From Phycisphaeraceae bacterium (GTDB lineage Bacteria > Planctomycetota > Phycisphaerae > Phycisphaerales > UBA1924), in contig JAHBXG010000017.1 of NCBI GenBank assembly GCA_019636565.1, forward strand, positions 1 through 64,000: a stretch of DNA of 64,000 nucleotides, given 5' to 3'. Each line of letters begins with the position of its first letter. Position 1 is the stretch's first letter. The notes beneath the pieces are model-generated. The model made no database searches. It saw only the letters and a list, made by a program, of their open reading frames with translations, and had not been told where the DNA came from. Shown here piece by piece: positions 16,128 to 25,292 of this stretch. A program made the position numbers and the translations under genes.

Positions 16128-16708
16128 GCCCCGCCCCCTTCCGCCTTGAATGCCGGACGCGCAAACACCGGCCCGACCCCGATCGCCGTCAGGATCGCGT
16201 CCTCCGCATCGTGCATCGCGCGGAATGATGCTTCTTCGTGATCATCGTGCCCGAGACAGTGCAGCACGCCGTGCAGCGCGTACAGAAGCAATTCGAGTTG
16301 AGGGGTCGTTCCGTGCCCGCGCACGTTCGCCTGCCGCTGCGCCTCGTCCAGGCAAACCACGAGATCCACATCCAGCGGCGGGGCCCCATCACCCTCATCC
16401 ACCGACATATCGAAAGTCAGCACGTCGGTCGTTCCCGGAACGCCGGCGTACTCCTCGTGCATCCTGGCCATCTCATCGTCGGCGACGACCCGAACGCGCA
16501 CTTCGCCACCTCGAACCCGGCCGCCGGTCCGACCGCTCTCGCGCCGGCACGCCTCCGGCAACGCTTCCGACAACCGCTCCATCAGCCAGCCGCATGCGGG
16601 TTCAGAAAGCCGCCCGGTCCCGTCGGCGAGGTCGATGCGCAGAGACTCCTCCTTGCCGGGCGAGGGCGCCGGACCGTTCGGAATCTGAGTTCTGCCACCG
16701 TCTTCCAT
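16124..16708 (-). CDS. ybeY: Endoribonuclease YbeY (rRNA maturation factor)
   Basis: A 194-residue metalloprotein whose key motif HGVLHCLGHDDH gives the three zinc-binding histidines of the family signature HGxLHLxGxDH. TDVLTFDM just upstream is the other conserved block. YbeY takes part in 16S rRNA 3' end maturation and ribosome quality control. The N-terminal 40 residues before LRIDLADGTG are extra; ATG at 16708 is chosen but a later start is possible. It is the first gene of the ybeY-corC pair and is coupled to it by a four-base overlap. Confidence 0.93.
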   Translation of the reverse strand: MEDGGRTQIPNGPAPSPGKEESLRIDLADGTGRLSEPACGWLMERLSEALPEACRRESGRTGGRVRGGEVRVRVVADDEMARMHEEYAGVPGTTDVLTFDMSVDEGDGAPPLDVDLVVCLDEAQRQANVRGHGTTPQLELLLYALHGVLHCLGHDDHEEASFRAMHDAEDAILTAIGVGPVFARPAFKAEGGGA

Positions 16709-16889
16709 GCCGTGCCAGTCGAACCCGTCACTCGCAAGTCTGCCAAAGTTCCATACGCGCCGAAAGACCGACGGGTCTGGACGCACCCGGCTTTCAAACC
16801 GGATACCAAAGGGATATATCGGAACAGGCATCTTACCAGAACAGCCGGTCGAAAGGGCAGTCGGAGGCGAAAAATCCAAACAAAAACCA

Positions 16890-16916
16890 AGTATATTGCG
16901 ATCTATATGCGATCAA
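16890..16916 (-). promoter_or_regulatory. Possible promoter for ybeY-corC
   Basis: In the only AT-rich spot of this area, the minus strand carries TTGATC (16916-16911), a 15-base spacer and TATACT (16895-16890, five of six -10 bases). It overlaps the end of the diacylglycerol kinase gene and would give a leader of about 180 bases before ybeY. The spacer is short, so confidence is modest. The rest of 16709-16889 shows nothing else. Confidence 0.4.
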
Positions 16917-17811
16917 AATAAGTTATCGGTCTATCCAAACACTCGATCCGGAGCCGTTCACCCTCTTGCAGCCGTCCCCCCGCATCTCCATCAAATTGCC
17001 AAGGACCAGCCCCCTCCACCACCACCGCCTTTGCGCGGCAGCGCACCGCTGCCGGATGCTGACCCGCCGTCCTCATGCGGCAGCGGGCCATCCAGCGCAG
17101 GATTCCGAACCGTAGCCGTAGCGGGAAGAACGCCACATCGAGCAGGCCGTCGCCGGATGGTGACACCTCCCCCTGAGCACAGGGATCGAGGCCGAGGGCG
17201 TACGGGGTGTTCGCCCCCACAACCAGCCAACCAGCGTCGTCGGCGATCTTTTTGCCGTCCGCCCAGATTCTCAGGGGCGCGGGACGGGGGTGGATTGTGG
17301 CCTCGAGCGCCTCTGCAAGCACCGGCCGCAGATACGCCCAATGCCCCTTCGCGCCGCGCGGGCGGCTGCACAGGCGTTCGATAACCGCTGCGTCGGGCCC
17401 GAATGAGACCATGAGGGCAAACCTTTTCGCTCGCTCGAATTGGTCGGTTTTTGCCACCACACCCACATCCAGAACGCCCGTCTTGCCACCAGCGATCGAT
17501 GCCGCGGCAATCTCGACATCCCGCACATGCCCGCAGGCCCGCGCGAACAGGTTTTGGTTGCCGCAGGGAACGTGATACAGCGGCACGCCGGTGCGCGAGC
17601 AATCTTCCAGCGCTCGGTTCACTGTGCCATCGCCTCCGATGATCACTAGACCGGCAACCCCCGGCAGCAACTCCGGCAGCGGGATCGGGTCGGCCGTCGA
17701 GACTACGCGACAGGCAATTCCGCGGGCCTCCAGCGCAGCACGCAGACCGGCGGCGTAGGACTCAGCGCGGGAGCGTCCCGAATGGGGATTGAAGAGGATC
17801 AGCACGGACAT
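16903..17811 (-). CDS. Diacylglycerol kinase family lipid kinase
   Basis: A 302-residue protein with the DAGK catalytic fold. NPHSGRSRA at the N-terminus is the first conserved loop, and GGDGTVNRALE (59-69) is the nucleotide-binding signature shared by diacylglycerol and sphingosine kinases. A Gly-rich C-terminal segment (GEVSPSGDGLLDV) fits the second domain. It probably phosphorylates a lipid at the membrane using ATP; bacterial DgkB is the best-known relative, but related YegS-type enzymes differ in substrate. It is divergent from upp with 50 bases between starts, and no partner lipid gene is adjacent. Confidence 0.9.
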   Translation of the reverse strand: MSVLILFNPHSGRSRAESYAAGLRAALEARGIACRVVSTADPIPLPELLPGVAGLVIIGGDGTVNRALEDCSRTGVPLYHVPCGNQNLFARACGHVRDVEIAAASIAGGKTGVLDVGVVAKTDQFERAKRFALMVSFGPDAAVIERLCSRPRGAKGHWAYLRPVLAEALEATIHPRPAPLRIWADGKKIADDAGWLVVGANTPYALGLDPCAQGEVSPSGDGLLDVAFFPLRLRFGILRWMARCRMRTAGQHPAAVRCRAKAVVVEGAGPWQFDGDAGGRLQEGERLRIECLDRPITYFDRI

Positions 17812-17861
17812 CAGCGCGAATGCTATCGGAACACGCCTGCGTCGTTCCTTATGCTGGAGCC

Positions 17862-18509
17862 ATGCCCAAGGCGCACCCCGACTTCAAGAACCTCGTCGAG
17901 TTCGACCACCCCCTGATCCAGCACAAGATGTCCTGGATCCGCGACGAGGCCACCGGCCATCGCTCTTTCCGGGGGCTGCTGGCGCAGATCGCGGGATTGA
18001 TGGTCTTCGAGGTCACCCGCAGTTTTCCGGTTTCTCCGGTCAAGGTGCGCACGCCGCTCGAAGTCACGGAAGCGAGGCGATTGAGCGCGAACATCACGGT
18101 CGTTCCGATTCTGCGTTCGGGCCTTGGCATGATCGAGGGCATTCTGTACGTCATGCCTGAGGCGCGCGTGGGGCACCTGGGGATTGCCCGCGACCACGAC
18201 ACCCTCGAGCCCGTCGCTTACCTGAACAAACTGCCGAAAGACCTCGCCGCCGGGCCTGTGCTGCTGGTCGATCCGATGCTGGCAACCGGCGGCTCGGCGT
18301 CCTCTGCAATTTCCATGCTTCGCGAAGCGGGCGCAAAGGACTTGAGAATGATCTGCCTGGTCGCCGCGCCCGAGGGTGTGAAGCGGCTACTGAAAGATCA
18401 TCCGGACGTGATGGTCTACACGGCGGCGCTCGATCGCGCGCTAACCGATAAGGGATACATCACGCCGGGATTGGGCGATGCTGGGGATCGGATGTACGGC
18501 ACGGGGTGA
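17862..18509 (+). CDS. upp: Uracil phosphoribosyltransferase
   Basis: A 215-residue type I phosphoribosyltransferase that makes UMP from uracil and PRPP in pyrimidine salvage. Seen: VPILRSGLGMIEG (81-93), the PRPP-binding loop LLVDPMLATGGSA (134-146), and the uracil-binding C-terminus YITPGLGDAGDRMYGT. Length is standard. ATG at 17862 gives the normal N-terminus; an in-frame codon at 17820 would add 14 poor residues. Single gene, divergent from the diacylglycerol kinase. Confidence 0.97.
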   Translation: MPKAHPDFKNLVEFDHPLIQHKMSWIRDEATGHRSFRGLLAQIAGLMVFEVTRSFPVSPVKVRTPLEVTEARRLSANITVVPILRSGLGMIEGILYVMPEARVGHLGIARDHDTLEPVAYLNKLPKDLAAGPVLLVDPMLATGGSASSAISMLREAGAKDLRMICLVAAPEGVKRLLKDHPDVMVYTAALDRALTDKGYITPGLGDAGDRMYGTG

Positions 18510-18522
18510 GCAGAACCGCTCT

Positions 18523-18999
18523 TCACGTCCCCGGCGGCTTCCCCAGCGCCTGACGCTTGTCGATGATGAACTTGCGGTGGTGCACCACGTGCTCGACGTA
18601 GTCTTCGACGAGTTGTGAGAGCGTCACCAGGCCCCGCACGCTGTGAACACCCGCGCGCTCGAAGGCGTCGTCGGGCAGCATGGAGAGCAACTCGGCGGTG
18701 TGTCTTCGGTTTGATGCGAACAGATCGCACGCCTTGGAGGCGTCGCGCTTGTCATAGAACAGCAGCCCGGCGTAACGCGACTCGTCGTAGTTCATGAGCA
18801 GGGGCAGGTCCATCGCGATGATCCGCTTCATCCGGTCGGTCGCCACCAGATCGCTGTCGAGCGTGTGGAGGACCACCTGCTGGATGCTCCACGTGCCCGG
18901 AACCGGATGGGAGTTCAGTTGATCGCGGGTTAGCCCGGCGATCCACGCCTTGGGTTCGTCCGCCTGGGAGAGGTACGTATCGATGTGGGTGCGGTCCAT
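18523..18999 (-). CDS. DinB-like protein
   Basis: A 158-residue predicted four-helix bundle. WSIQQVVLHTLDSDLVATDRM holds the first putative metal-binding His and VEDYVEHVVHHRKFI the C-terminal His pair, in the DinB/YfiT arrangement. It is related only distantly to the DinB-like protein at 14121-14645. The enzymatic role is unknown. It converges on upp (13 bases between stops) and is divergent from the FHA kinase gene with 65 bases between starts. Confidence 0.82.
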   Translation of the reverse strand: MDRTHIDTYLSQADEPKAWIAGLTRDQLNSHPVPGTWSIQQVVLHTLDSDLVATDRMKRIIAMDLPLLMNYDESRYAGLLFYDKRDASKACDLFASNRRHTAELLSMLPDDAFERAGVHSVRGLVTLSQLVEDYVEHVVHHRKFIIDKRQALGKPPGT

Positions 19000-19064
19000 G
19001 GCGTTTCCTGCATCGGTTGGTGTCGGTCAAAACATCTGTGCCTGGAAAACAATACGATTGCTCC

Positions 19065-20831
19065 GTGCTCATCCTCACCGTGATCCAGGGCCCCGACAAG
19101 GGCCGCACCTTCCAACTGCCCGACCACGAGCCGCAGTTGATCGGTCGCTCGGGTGAGGCCCTGCCCCTGACCGACACCACCGTCAGCCGCCGGCACGCCG
19201 AGATGACCCCCGACACCGGGGCGTGGTACATCCGCGATCTGCAATCCCAGAACGGCACGTACATCAACGCCGACCGGATCAAGGATCGGGTGCGCCTCCG
19301 CCCGGGCGACCAGATCCGCGTGGGGGCGACCCTCATGGTCTTCGGGTACACCGAGACCAGCGACCCCGACATCGTGCGGATCGCCAAGCCCGGTCAGGTC
19401 GAAGCCTCGATCGAGCACACGCTCGCCGGAGACGTGCTCAGCCCGCGCTCGGCCGTAGATGCCAATGAGGAATCGCTGGTGATGGCCGAGCCCGAGCCTC
19501 GGGCCGCCGCGGCGACGCACCTGCGCGTCATCTACCAGCTCACGAGCCTCACCAGCCAACTGACCGACCGGACCGAACTTCTCAAGTCGGTGATGGAAAT
19601 GGTCTTTCGCGAGTTCAAGCCCGAGCGGGGCTTCATTGTCCTGACCAAGACCGGCGAGATCGAAAAGTCCCGCCCCGCCGTTGTGAAGTACCGCAACGCG
19701 CCGACCAACGAAGAAGACGCCCGCATCCACGTGCCGCGCACGATTCTTCAGCACGTCATCAAGAAGGCCGAGGGCGTGCTCTCCACCAACGCGATGAACG
19801 ACCCCCGCTTTCAGGCCGGCGACAGCGTTCAGCGAATGCACGTCCGCTCCGCCATCTGCGCGCCCATCAGTTTCCGCGGCACGACCTTCGGCGCCATTTA
19901 CATCGACAGCACGCTCGCCAACTACACCTTTACCGCCGGGCAGTTGGCCCTGATGAACGCCGTTGGGCAGCACACCGGCCTCGCCCTCGCCAACGCGGAG
20001 GGCTATGCACGCCGCCTCCGCACCGAACGCCTCGCGGCGGTGGGCGAGACGGTGGCCAGCCTCTCGCACTCCATTAAGAACATCCTTCAGGGGATCCGGG
20101 GCGGAGCCGACGTGGTTGAGCTCGGCCTCAAAAAGGACGACCTCAAGATCGCCAAGGGCGGCTGGGACATCTTCAAACGCAACCTCGATCGCATCAGCAG
20201 CCTGACCAGCAACATGCTGGCCTATTCGCGCCATCGCAAGCCCGAGGTGGAACTCACCAATGTGCAGCAACTGGTGGACGATTGCCTCGAACTTCTGAAG
20301 CACGCCGCGGACGCCAAGCAGGTTGCGGTAATCGTGGACATCGATCCGGAGATGCCGCCCATCGCGATCGACCCGGGCCTCATGCACCAGGCACTGCTCA
20401 ATTTGCTCACCAACGCGGTCGAAGCGGTCGAACCCCAAAAGGGGGTCGTAACAGTTCGTTCCGGCTACACGCTCGCGACACCGGGCGCGGCCCCCGCCGA
20501 TTTGAAGTCCGGAGCCATCGCGTCGGGATCTCAGTCGGGCGCACTTTGGGCCACGCTCGAGGTCATCGACAACGGACCGGGCATTGCCAAGGCCAAACAG
20601 GCCTGGGTCTTCGAACCATTCAATACGACGAAGGGGCTTCGGGGCACCGGTCTGGGTTTACCCGTCGCCAAGCGTGTGGCTGAGGACCACGGCGGGACGC
20701 TGATCATCGAAAGCGACGAGGGCAAAGGATCGATTTTCCGGATGCTGGTCCCCGCCGACCCCCACGCCGCAATCGATCCGTCGGCCACCACGGGCGAACG
20801 CGATGGCGGACCAAAAACTCGAAACGTCTGA
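19065..20831 (+). CDS. FHA-GAF sensor histidine kinase, soluble
   Basis: About 588 residues. Domain order: an FHA phosphothreonine-binding domain (residues 1-90; IGRSGEALPL, SRRHAEM, LQSQNGTYIN), a GAF sensor domain (about 150-305), an H-box LSHSIKNILQGIRGG with His335, and an HATPase domain with N-box LLNLLTNAVEAVE, DNGPGIAK, FEPF and GTGLGLPVAK. No membrane segment is seen, so it is cytoplasmic. No receiver domain or response regulator is next to it, making it an orphan kinase. FHA suggests recruitment by Ser/Thr phosphorylation, which links two phosphorylation systems (inference). The start is uncertain: GTG at 19065 puts FHA at the N-terminus; TTG 19017 and GTG 19020 are in frame. The following methyltransferase gene overlaps its end by 29 bases. 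Confidence 0.92.
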   Translation: MLILTVIQGPDKGRTFQLPDHEPQLIGRSGEALPLTDTTVSRRHAEMTPDTGAWYIRDLQSQNGTYINADRIKDRVRLRPGDQIRVGATLMVFGYTETSDPDIVRIAKPGQVEASIEHTLAGDVLSPRSAVDANEESLVMAEPEPRAAAATHLRVIYQLTSLTSQLTDRTELLKSVMEMVFREFKPERGFIVLTKTGEIEKSRPAVVKYRNAPTNEEDARIHVPRTILQHVIKKAEGVLSTNAMNDPRFQAGDSVQRMHVRSAICAPISFRGTTFGAIYIDSTLANYTFTAGQLALMNAVGQHTGLALANAEGYARRLRTERLAAVGETVASLSHSIKNILQGIRGGADVVELGLKKDDLKIAKGGWDIFKRNLDRISSLTSNMLAYSRHRKPEVELTNVQQLVDDCLELLKHAADAKQVAVIVDIDPEMPPIAIDPGLMHQALLNLLTNAVEAVEPQKGVVTVRSGYTLATPGAAPADLKSGAIASGSQSGALWATLEVIDNGPGIAKAKQAWVFEPFNTTKGLRGTGLGLPVAKRVAEDHGGTLIIESDEGKGSIFRMLVPADPHAAIDPSATTGERDGGPKTRNV

Positions 20832-21690
20832 ACGCCGCCCCGGTCAAAAACCATCCGGCACCCCGCATCGCTCCGCCTCGCCTAGCCTTGCCCTTCCAAA
20901 TCTCGCGCCAAGACGCCGGACCATAACCTTGAATTCATCGAGCAATTCTCATCCGCACGGCTCGCACCTCAATGGTTCCGCCGGCTCGCACACACATTCC
21001 AATGGGCGTCCGCCGGGCAACCGGCTCGTCGAGCCGCGCCGACCGGGGGTTTCCGCCGCGCTCTCAGCGCACGCCCGCTTCCTGGCAGAATTCATCACCA
21101 ACCCCGGACGCATGGGTGCTGTCGCAGCGAGTTCGCCCGGCCTGGCCAAACGCATCGCCGATCAGATCGATTTCACCACCGCCCGCTCGATTGTCGAGTT
21201 CGGACCTGGGACGGGGGTCATCACGAAGGAACTGCTGGCCCGGATGCAACCCGGGACGCGCTTTTTCGCCATCGAGCGAAGCGCGGATCTTGCGAAAATC
21301 TGTCGCAAGCGATTGCCGCAGGTAAAGCTCTACGAAGAGAGCGCAGAACTGGTGGATGAACTCTGCCGGCGCGAAGGAATCGAGAGTCTCGATGTGGTGG
21401 TCAGCGGGCTTCCGTGGGCGAGTTTCCCCGATTCCCTCCAGGATCGCATCCTGGAGGCCACGCTGCGGACGCTCAAGCCCGGCGGCCGGTTTGTCATGTT
21501 CGGGTATCAGGTGGGGCTTCTGACGCCCGCGGGCCGTCGCTTCCACGCGAAATTGCCGCTTTATTTCGACCACGTCCGCCGATCGAGAAGCGTGTGGCTC
21601 AACATCCCGCCAGCGCTGGTCTTCACGGGCGTGCGGAAAGAGAAGATTGATTCCGCTTCCGCTCGCACCAAGTCCTCCACATCGATCTGA
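20803..21690 (+). CDS. SAM-dependent methyltransferase, PmtA-like
   Basis: A 295-residue protein. Residues 1-88 are a disordered Ser/His/Asn-rich extension; the catalytic part begins at ARFLAEFITNPGRMGAVAASS, a lead-in typical of phospholipid N-methyltransferases (PmtA) and related rRNA dimethylase-like enzymes. The SAM loop is VEFGPGTGVITKELL (131-145), followed by FAIERSADLAKICRKR and the motif SGLPWASFP in place of the N-P-P-Y type loop. Methylation of phosphatidylethanolamine is the leading guess, not proven. The ATG lies inside the kinase gene (29-base overlap), so the two are probably co-expressed. The 3' end overlaps the convergent glycosyltransferase gene by 68 bases. Confidence 0.82.
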   Translation: MADQKLETSERRPGQKPSGTPHRSASPSLALPNLAPRRRTITLNSSSNSHPHGSHLNGSAGSHTHSNGRPPGNRLVEPRRPGVSAALSAHARFLAEFITNPGRMGAVAASSPGLAKRIADQIDFTTARSIVEFGPGTGVITKELLARMQPGTRFFAIERSADLAKICRKRLPQVKLYEESAELVDELCRREGIESLDVVVSGLPWASFPDSLQDRILEATLRTLKPGGRFVMFGYQVGLLTPAGRRFHAKLPLYFDHVRRSRSVWLNIPPALVFTGVRKEKIDSASARTKSSTSI

Positions 21691-23422
21691 CCGCCTCCTG
21701 CCACCGGGCCGCGTACGCCGGGCCATCGCACAGGGCCGACGCGAGAAACTTCTGACGAAGCTCCGTCCGCGGCTGGGTTGATTCCTGCGCGCTCGTCGCC
21801 GCGGCAACCGCCTTTTCGATGTAATCCTCGCGGCTCGACGCCAGAAACTCGGGCACGCCTGCCGCGTGCAGTAGACTCACGCCCACCCGCGCAGCATGCG
21901 GTGCGCCTTCGAGCGCGATCACCGGCACGCCCATCAACAAAGCCTCGCAAGTCGTAGTGGTCCCGTTGTAGGGGAACGAATCGAGCGCAACATCCAGCAG
22001 GTTGTACCTCGAAAGATGATGCGCCACACTCGTCTGGCTGCCCATCAGTTCGATCCGCTCTTGGGTTATTCCCGCACGGCCTAACCGCTCCAGGATCCGC
22101 TCCCGAGTCCGCGGCGCCGCCAATGACCCGTTCTTGAGCAAGAGCCGCGAATCGGGCACCCGCTCCAAAATCCGGGCCCAGATCGCAAACACCTCGTCGG
22201 TGTACTTGATGATGTTGTTGAAACTTCCGAAGGTCACCCGGCCTGTCCCATGCACCGGCGACGGCTCCGGAGCGGGCGCTTCCAACGGCTGAAAGCAGAG
22301 GAAACAAGGATCGAGCCGAACCAGTTGCTCGGTGGCGAACGCATCGGCCTCACCGGGCCGATCGGTTCGCGAATCGACGATCCGGTATCCAACCGTGCGC
22401 AATCCCGTCGTGTTCGCGTATCCGATCGCACTCACCTGCACCGGCGCAACCTGCGGCACCATCGCCGTCAGTGTCGCGTTTCCGGTCAACCCGCCCAATT
22501 CGAAAAGCACATCGATCCGATCCTTGTATACCTCGCGGGAAACGACCTCGGCCCGCGTCGTCCGCACCGAGCGCCACTCGTCTGCCAGCGGGCGCAGGCT
22601 CGCCGTGTATCGATCTTCCACCGGGTAGGTGTAGTACACCGCGATATGAACTCGGGAGCGATCGTGATGCTGCAGAATCGGCTCCACGAACCGTGCAACC
22701 GGATGTTCGCGCAAATCGCTCGTCATGAGCCCAACACGGATAATGCGCTCCGGATCGGGGGCGTTCTCGTAACTCAACGGATCGATCACCGGAAAGTTGG
22801 CTTCGTACCGCCGCCCAAACTCGCGATACAGGTTGAATACTTCGGCGCGGTCCGCGCCATCAACATAGTTCAGCGTCGTGGCAAGTGCCACCAGAGTGTT
22901 CAGATGCCCCGGAAACTGCGCAAGCGAGCGGCGAAGCTCCCGCTCTGCCTCCGTCGCACGCCCCTGATGCAGAAGGTTCAACCCGAGCGCCGATAGCACA
23001 AACGGATCGGGCCCGACGGCCCGCACGAACTCCTTCAAAACCGCCTCGGCCTCTTCACGCCGCCCCACGTTTTGAAGCGCGGTTGCCGCGAACAGCACAA
23101 AGTTTGTATCGCGGGAGAACACCGGGAGCAAAGCGGTAGAACGCTTCACGGCATCCGCCGATCTGCCCGCACAAATCAGCACGTGCACAACGAACACTGC
23201 TGCGGATGCGTCGCTGGGTCGCAATTCCAGAGTTCGCTCGGCGGCATACAGCGCCCGATCAAATTCGCCCGCCTCGGTGTACGCACGGGCGAGACCGTCG
23301 CTCAGTCGCGCATCCTGGGGGTACCGGCGCTGTAGCGCGAGCAATAACTCGATGCCCTCTTCTCGCTTCCCGCCACGCAGCCGATCGATGGCGCTCTCAT
23401 ACTCCTTCGTGGCGGCGTGCAT
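21623..23422 (-). CDS. TPR-GT41 (O-GlcNAc transferase-like) protein, copy 1
   Basis: A 599-residue protein with N-terminal TPR-like helices (about 1-210: EEGIELLLALQRRYPQ, GEFDRALYAAERTLELRP) and a C-terminal GT41/SPINDLY domain. Landmarks are SDLREHPVARFVEP (the His aligns with the catalytic-site His498 of human OGT), QVSAIGYANTTGL, the CFLCF segment, FGSFNNIIKYTDEVFAIW, and DSFPYNGTTTTCEALLMGVPV, the UDP-sugar-binding region. Such enzymes usually add a sugar to Ser/Thr of proteins; the sugar and targets here are unknown. ATG 23422 has GGGAGGA five bases upstream. It is the last of three tandem paralogs on the minus strand and its end overlaps the methyltransferase gene. Confidence 0.88.
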   Translation of the reverse strand: MHAATKEYESAIDRLRGGKREEGIELLLALQRRYPQDARLSDGLARAYTEAGEFDRALYAAERTLELRPSDASAAVFVVHVLICAGRSADAVKRSTALLPVFSRDTNFVLFAATALQNVGRREEAEAVLKEFVRAVGPDPFVLSALGLNLLHQGRATEAERELRRSLAQFPGHLNTLVALATTLNYVDGADRAEVFNLYREFGRRYEANFPVIDPLSYENAPDPERIIRVGLMTSDLREHPVARFVEPILQHHDRSRVHIAVYYTYPVEDRYTASLRPLADEWRSVRTTRAEVVSREVYKDRIDVLFELGGLTGNATLTAMVPQVAPVQVSAIGYANTTGLRTVGYRIVDSRTDRPGEADAFATEQLVRLDPCFLCFQPLEAPAPEPSPVHGTGRVTFGSFNNIIKYTDEVFAIWARILERVPDSRLLLKNGSLAAPRTRERILERLGRAGITQERIELMGSQTSVAHHLSRYNLLDVALDSFPYNGTTTTCEALLMGVPVIALEGAPHAARVGVSLLHAAGVPEFLASSREDYIEKAVAAATSAQESTQPRTELRQKFLASALCDGPAYAARWQEAVRSMWRTWCERKRNQSSLSARP

Positions 23423-23445
23423 CGCGTCCTCCCGTGTTCACGCCC

Positions 23446-25272
23446 TCAGGCTGTCGCCCCCGAAGCCCGCTTTCGGGCGCACCAGGTCCGCCAGCATTCC
23501 CTGATCGCGCCGCACCACCGACCGGCATACGCGGCACCGTCGCACAACGAGGATTCCAGCATTTGCTTGCGGATCTGCTCGCGTGCCGCGCCGCCTGCGA
23601 TCACTTTCGAGGCAAGCCCGACCGCTCTTTCAACATACTCCTCCGGCGTCTGCGCCAACAACTCGGTCATTCCCGCGGCGTGGAGGAGGCTTACGCCCAC
23701 GCGCCCCGCGTGCACGCATCCTTCGAGTGCCACAACCGGAACGCCCATCGCCAATGCCTCACACGTGGTTGTCGTTCCGTTGTACGGATACGTGTCGAGC
23801 GCGATATCGATTCGGTCGTACATGCGCAGGTGATCCTGCGCCCGATCCTGCAGCCCGGCGAGTTCAACGCGGTCTCGGGGGATGCCGGCTCGCTCCAATC
23901 GGCCGAGCATGATCTCGCGCACGTCCTCGCCATCCAGCGCTGCGGTCTTGATCAGCAGTTTCGAACGCGGAACCCCGTCCAGGATGCGTGACCAGAGCGC
24001 GAACGCCTCGTCCGTGTACTTGGTGATCTTGTTAAACGTCCCGAACGTGACGAACCCATTCTTCTGCGCGGGCGAAGTTCCGATTGGTGGCAGATTGCGG
24101 GGGGTGTAGCACAAGAAGCACGGATCGATCCGCACCAGAGTTTCCGTCGCGTACCGGTCCGCCTCGCCCGGCGGGTCCGTCAGCGAATCAACAATGCGGT
24201 AGTCGATCACACTCATGCCGGTGGTGTGCGGATAGCCGATCGCGCTGACTTGCACCGGCGCCAGACGGGGCGACATGGAAAACAGCGGCGAATTCGCGGT
24301 CAGCCCGCTGAACTCCACCAGCACATCGGGCTTTTCCTCACGCACGACCTCCGAAATAACGCCCGGTTTGCTGGTGCGGATCGTGCGCCAACCGTCGCAC
24401 AGAGCCCGCAGTTCCACGGTTACGTCGTCGTCGGTCGGGTACATGAAAATGCCCGTCAGATGCACCGATCGCTTGTCGCGGAAGCGCATGATCGCCTCGA
24501 CAAACCTCGCCACCGGATGTTCCCGGAAGTCCGGCGAGATCACCGCGACGCGGATCGGCCGATCCGGATCGGGATCGTTCGCAAACGAGAGCGGATTGAC
24601 AGGTGCGTGGCCCGATTCGGCGCTGCGACCGAACATCCGGTGCAGTTCAAAGTTCTCGGCGCGATCGGCCCACGGAACGTAATTGAGCGTCGCCGCCAGC
24701 AGCCCGATCGAGGTCGGCTCGTCCGGCGCCATGCGAATGGACTCGCGGAACGCCGCCTCGGCTTCTCGCAACAATCCCAGATTCAGCAGGATGCTCCCGC
24801 CGTAGCGCACCATCGCCGGCACCGGTCCGTAGATCTTCATGAAATCCGTGAGCAACTGGTGCGCGCGGCTGTAGTGCGAAAGCCCCGCGTGGGTCGAGGC
24901 GAGCACGAGCACAAAGTGCGGATCACTCGAGAACCGCTTGAAGAGTTCATCTCCCTTTGCCGCGGCTTCCTTCTTCTTCCCCGCCAGGCCCAGCATATGG
25001 ATCAGGTTTCCCGCCGCCACCCGGTCGCCCGGGTTGAGCGCCAGACACCGCTCGACGTAATACACCGACTGCTCGTAGCGCCCGGTTTCCGCAAATGCCT
25101 TGCCCAGTGCGTTGCAGACCGTCGTGTCCTTCGGGTCGAGCCGCTGCAGCGCCTGGAGCCGCTCGATCGCGGCGTCGTACTTCCCCGCGTGGAGCAGTTG
25201 CATCGCCTGCTGGAATTTCACTGGGCTCACGGGCACGGGCGAACGGTAAGGCGAAACCGGGGAGATCGCCAT
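23446..25272 (-). CDS. TPR-GT41 (O-GlcNAc transferase-like) protein, copy 2
   Basis: A 608-residue paralog of the neighbours on either side. TPR-like helices occupy about residues 15-225 (KYDAAIERLQALQRLDPKD, GRYEQSVYYVERCLALNPGD). The GT41 domain shows SPDFREHPVARFVEA, QVSAIGYPHTTGM, CFLCYTP, FGTFNKITKYTDEAFALWSR and DTYPYNGTTTTCEALAMGVPV. The N-terminus MAISPVSPYRSP is Pro/Ser-rich and shows no signal peptide, so a cytoplasmic site of action is likely. It lies 23 bases upstream of copy 1 and 20 bases downstream of copy 3, so all three should share a transcript. No strong ribosome-binding site is seen before its ATG. Confidence 0.88.
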   Translation of the reverse strand: MAISPVSPYRSPVPVSPVKFQQAMQLLHAGKYDAAIERLQALQRLDPKDTTVCNALGKAFAETGRYEQSVYYVERCLALNPGDRVAAGNLIHMLGLAGKKKEAAAKGDELFKRFSSDPHFVLVLASTHAGLSHYSRAHQLLTDFMKIYGPVPAMVRYGGSILLNLGLLREAEAAFRESIRMAPDEPTSIGLLAATLNYVPWADRAENFELHRMFGRSAESGHAPVNPLSFANDPDPDRPIRVAVISPDFREHPVARFVEAIMRFRDKRSVHLTGIFMYPTDDDVTVELRALCDGWRTIRTSKPGVISEVVREEKPDVLVEFSGLTANSPLFSMSPRLAPVQVSAIGYPHTTGMSVIDYRIVDSLTDPPGEADRYATETLVRIDPCFLCYTPRNLPPIGTSPAQKNGFVTFGTFNKITKYTDEAFALWSRILDGVPRSKLLIKTAALDGEDVREIMLGRLERAGIPRDRVELAGLQDRAQDHLRMYDRIDIALDTYPYNGTTTTCEALAMGVPVVALEGCVHAGRVGVSLLHAAGMTELLAQTPEEYVERAVGLASKVIAGGAAREQIRKQMLESSLCDGAAYAGRWCGAIRECWRTWCARKRASGATA

Positions 25273-25292
25273 CTTGATTCACCGACAAAGCG

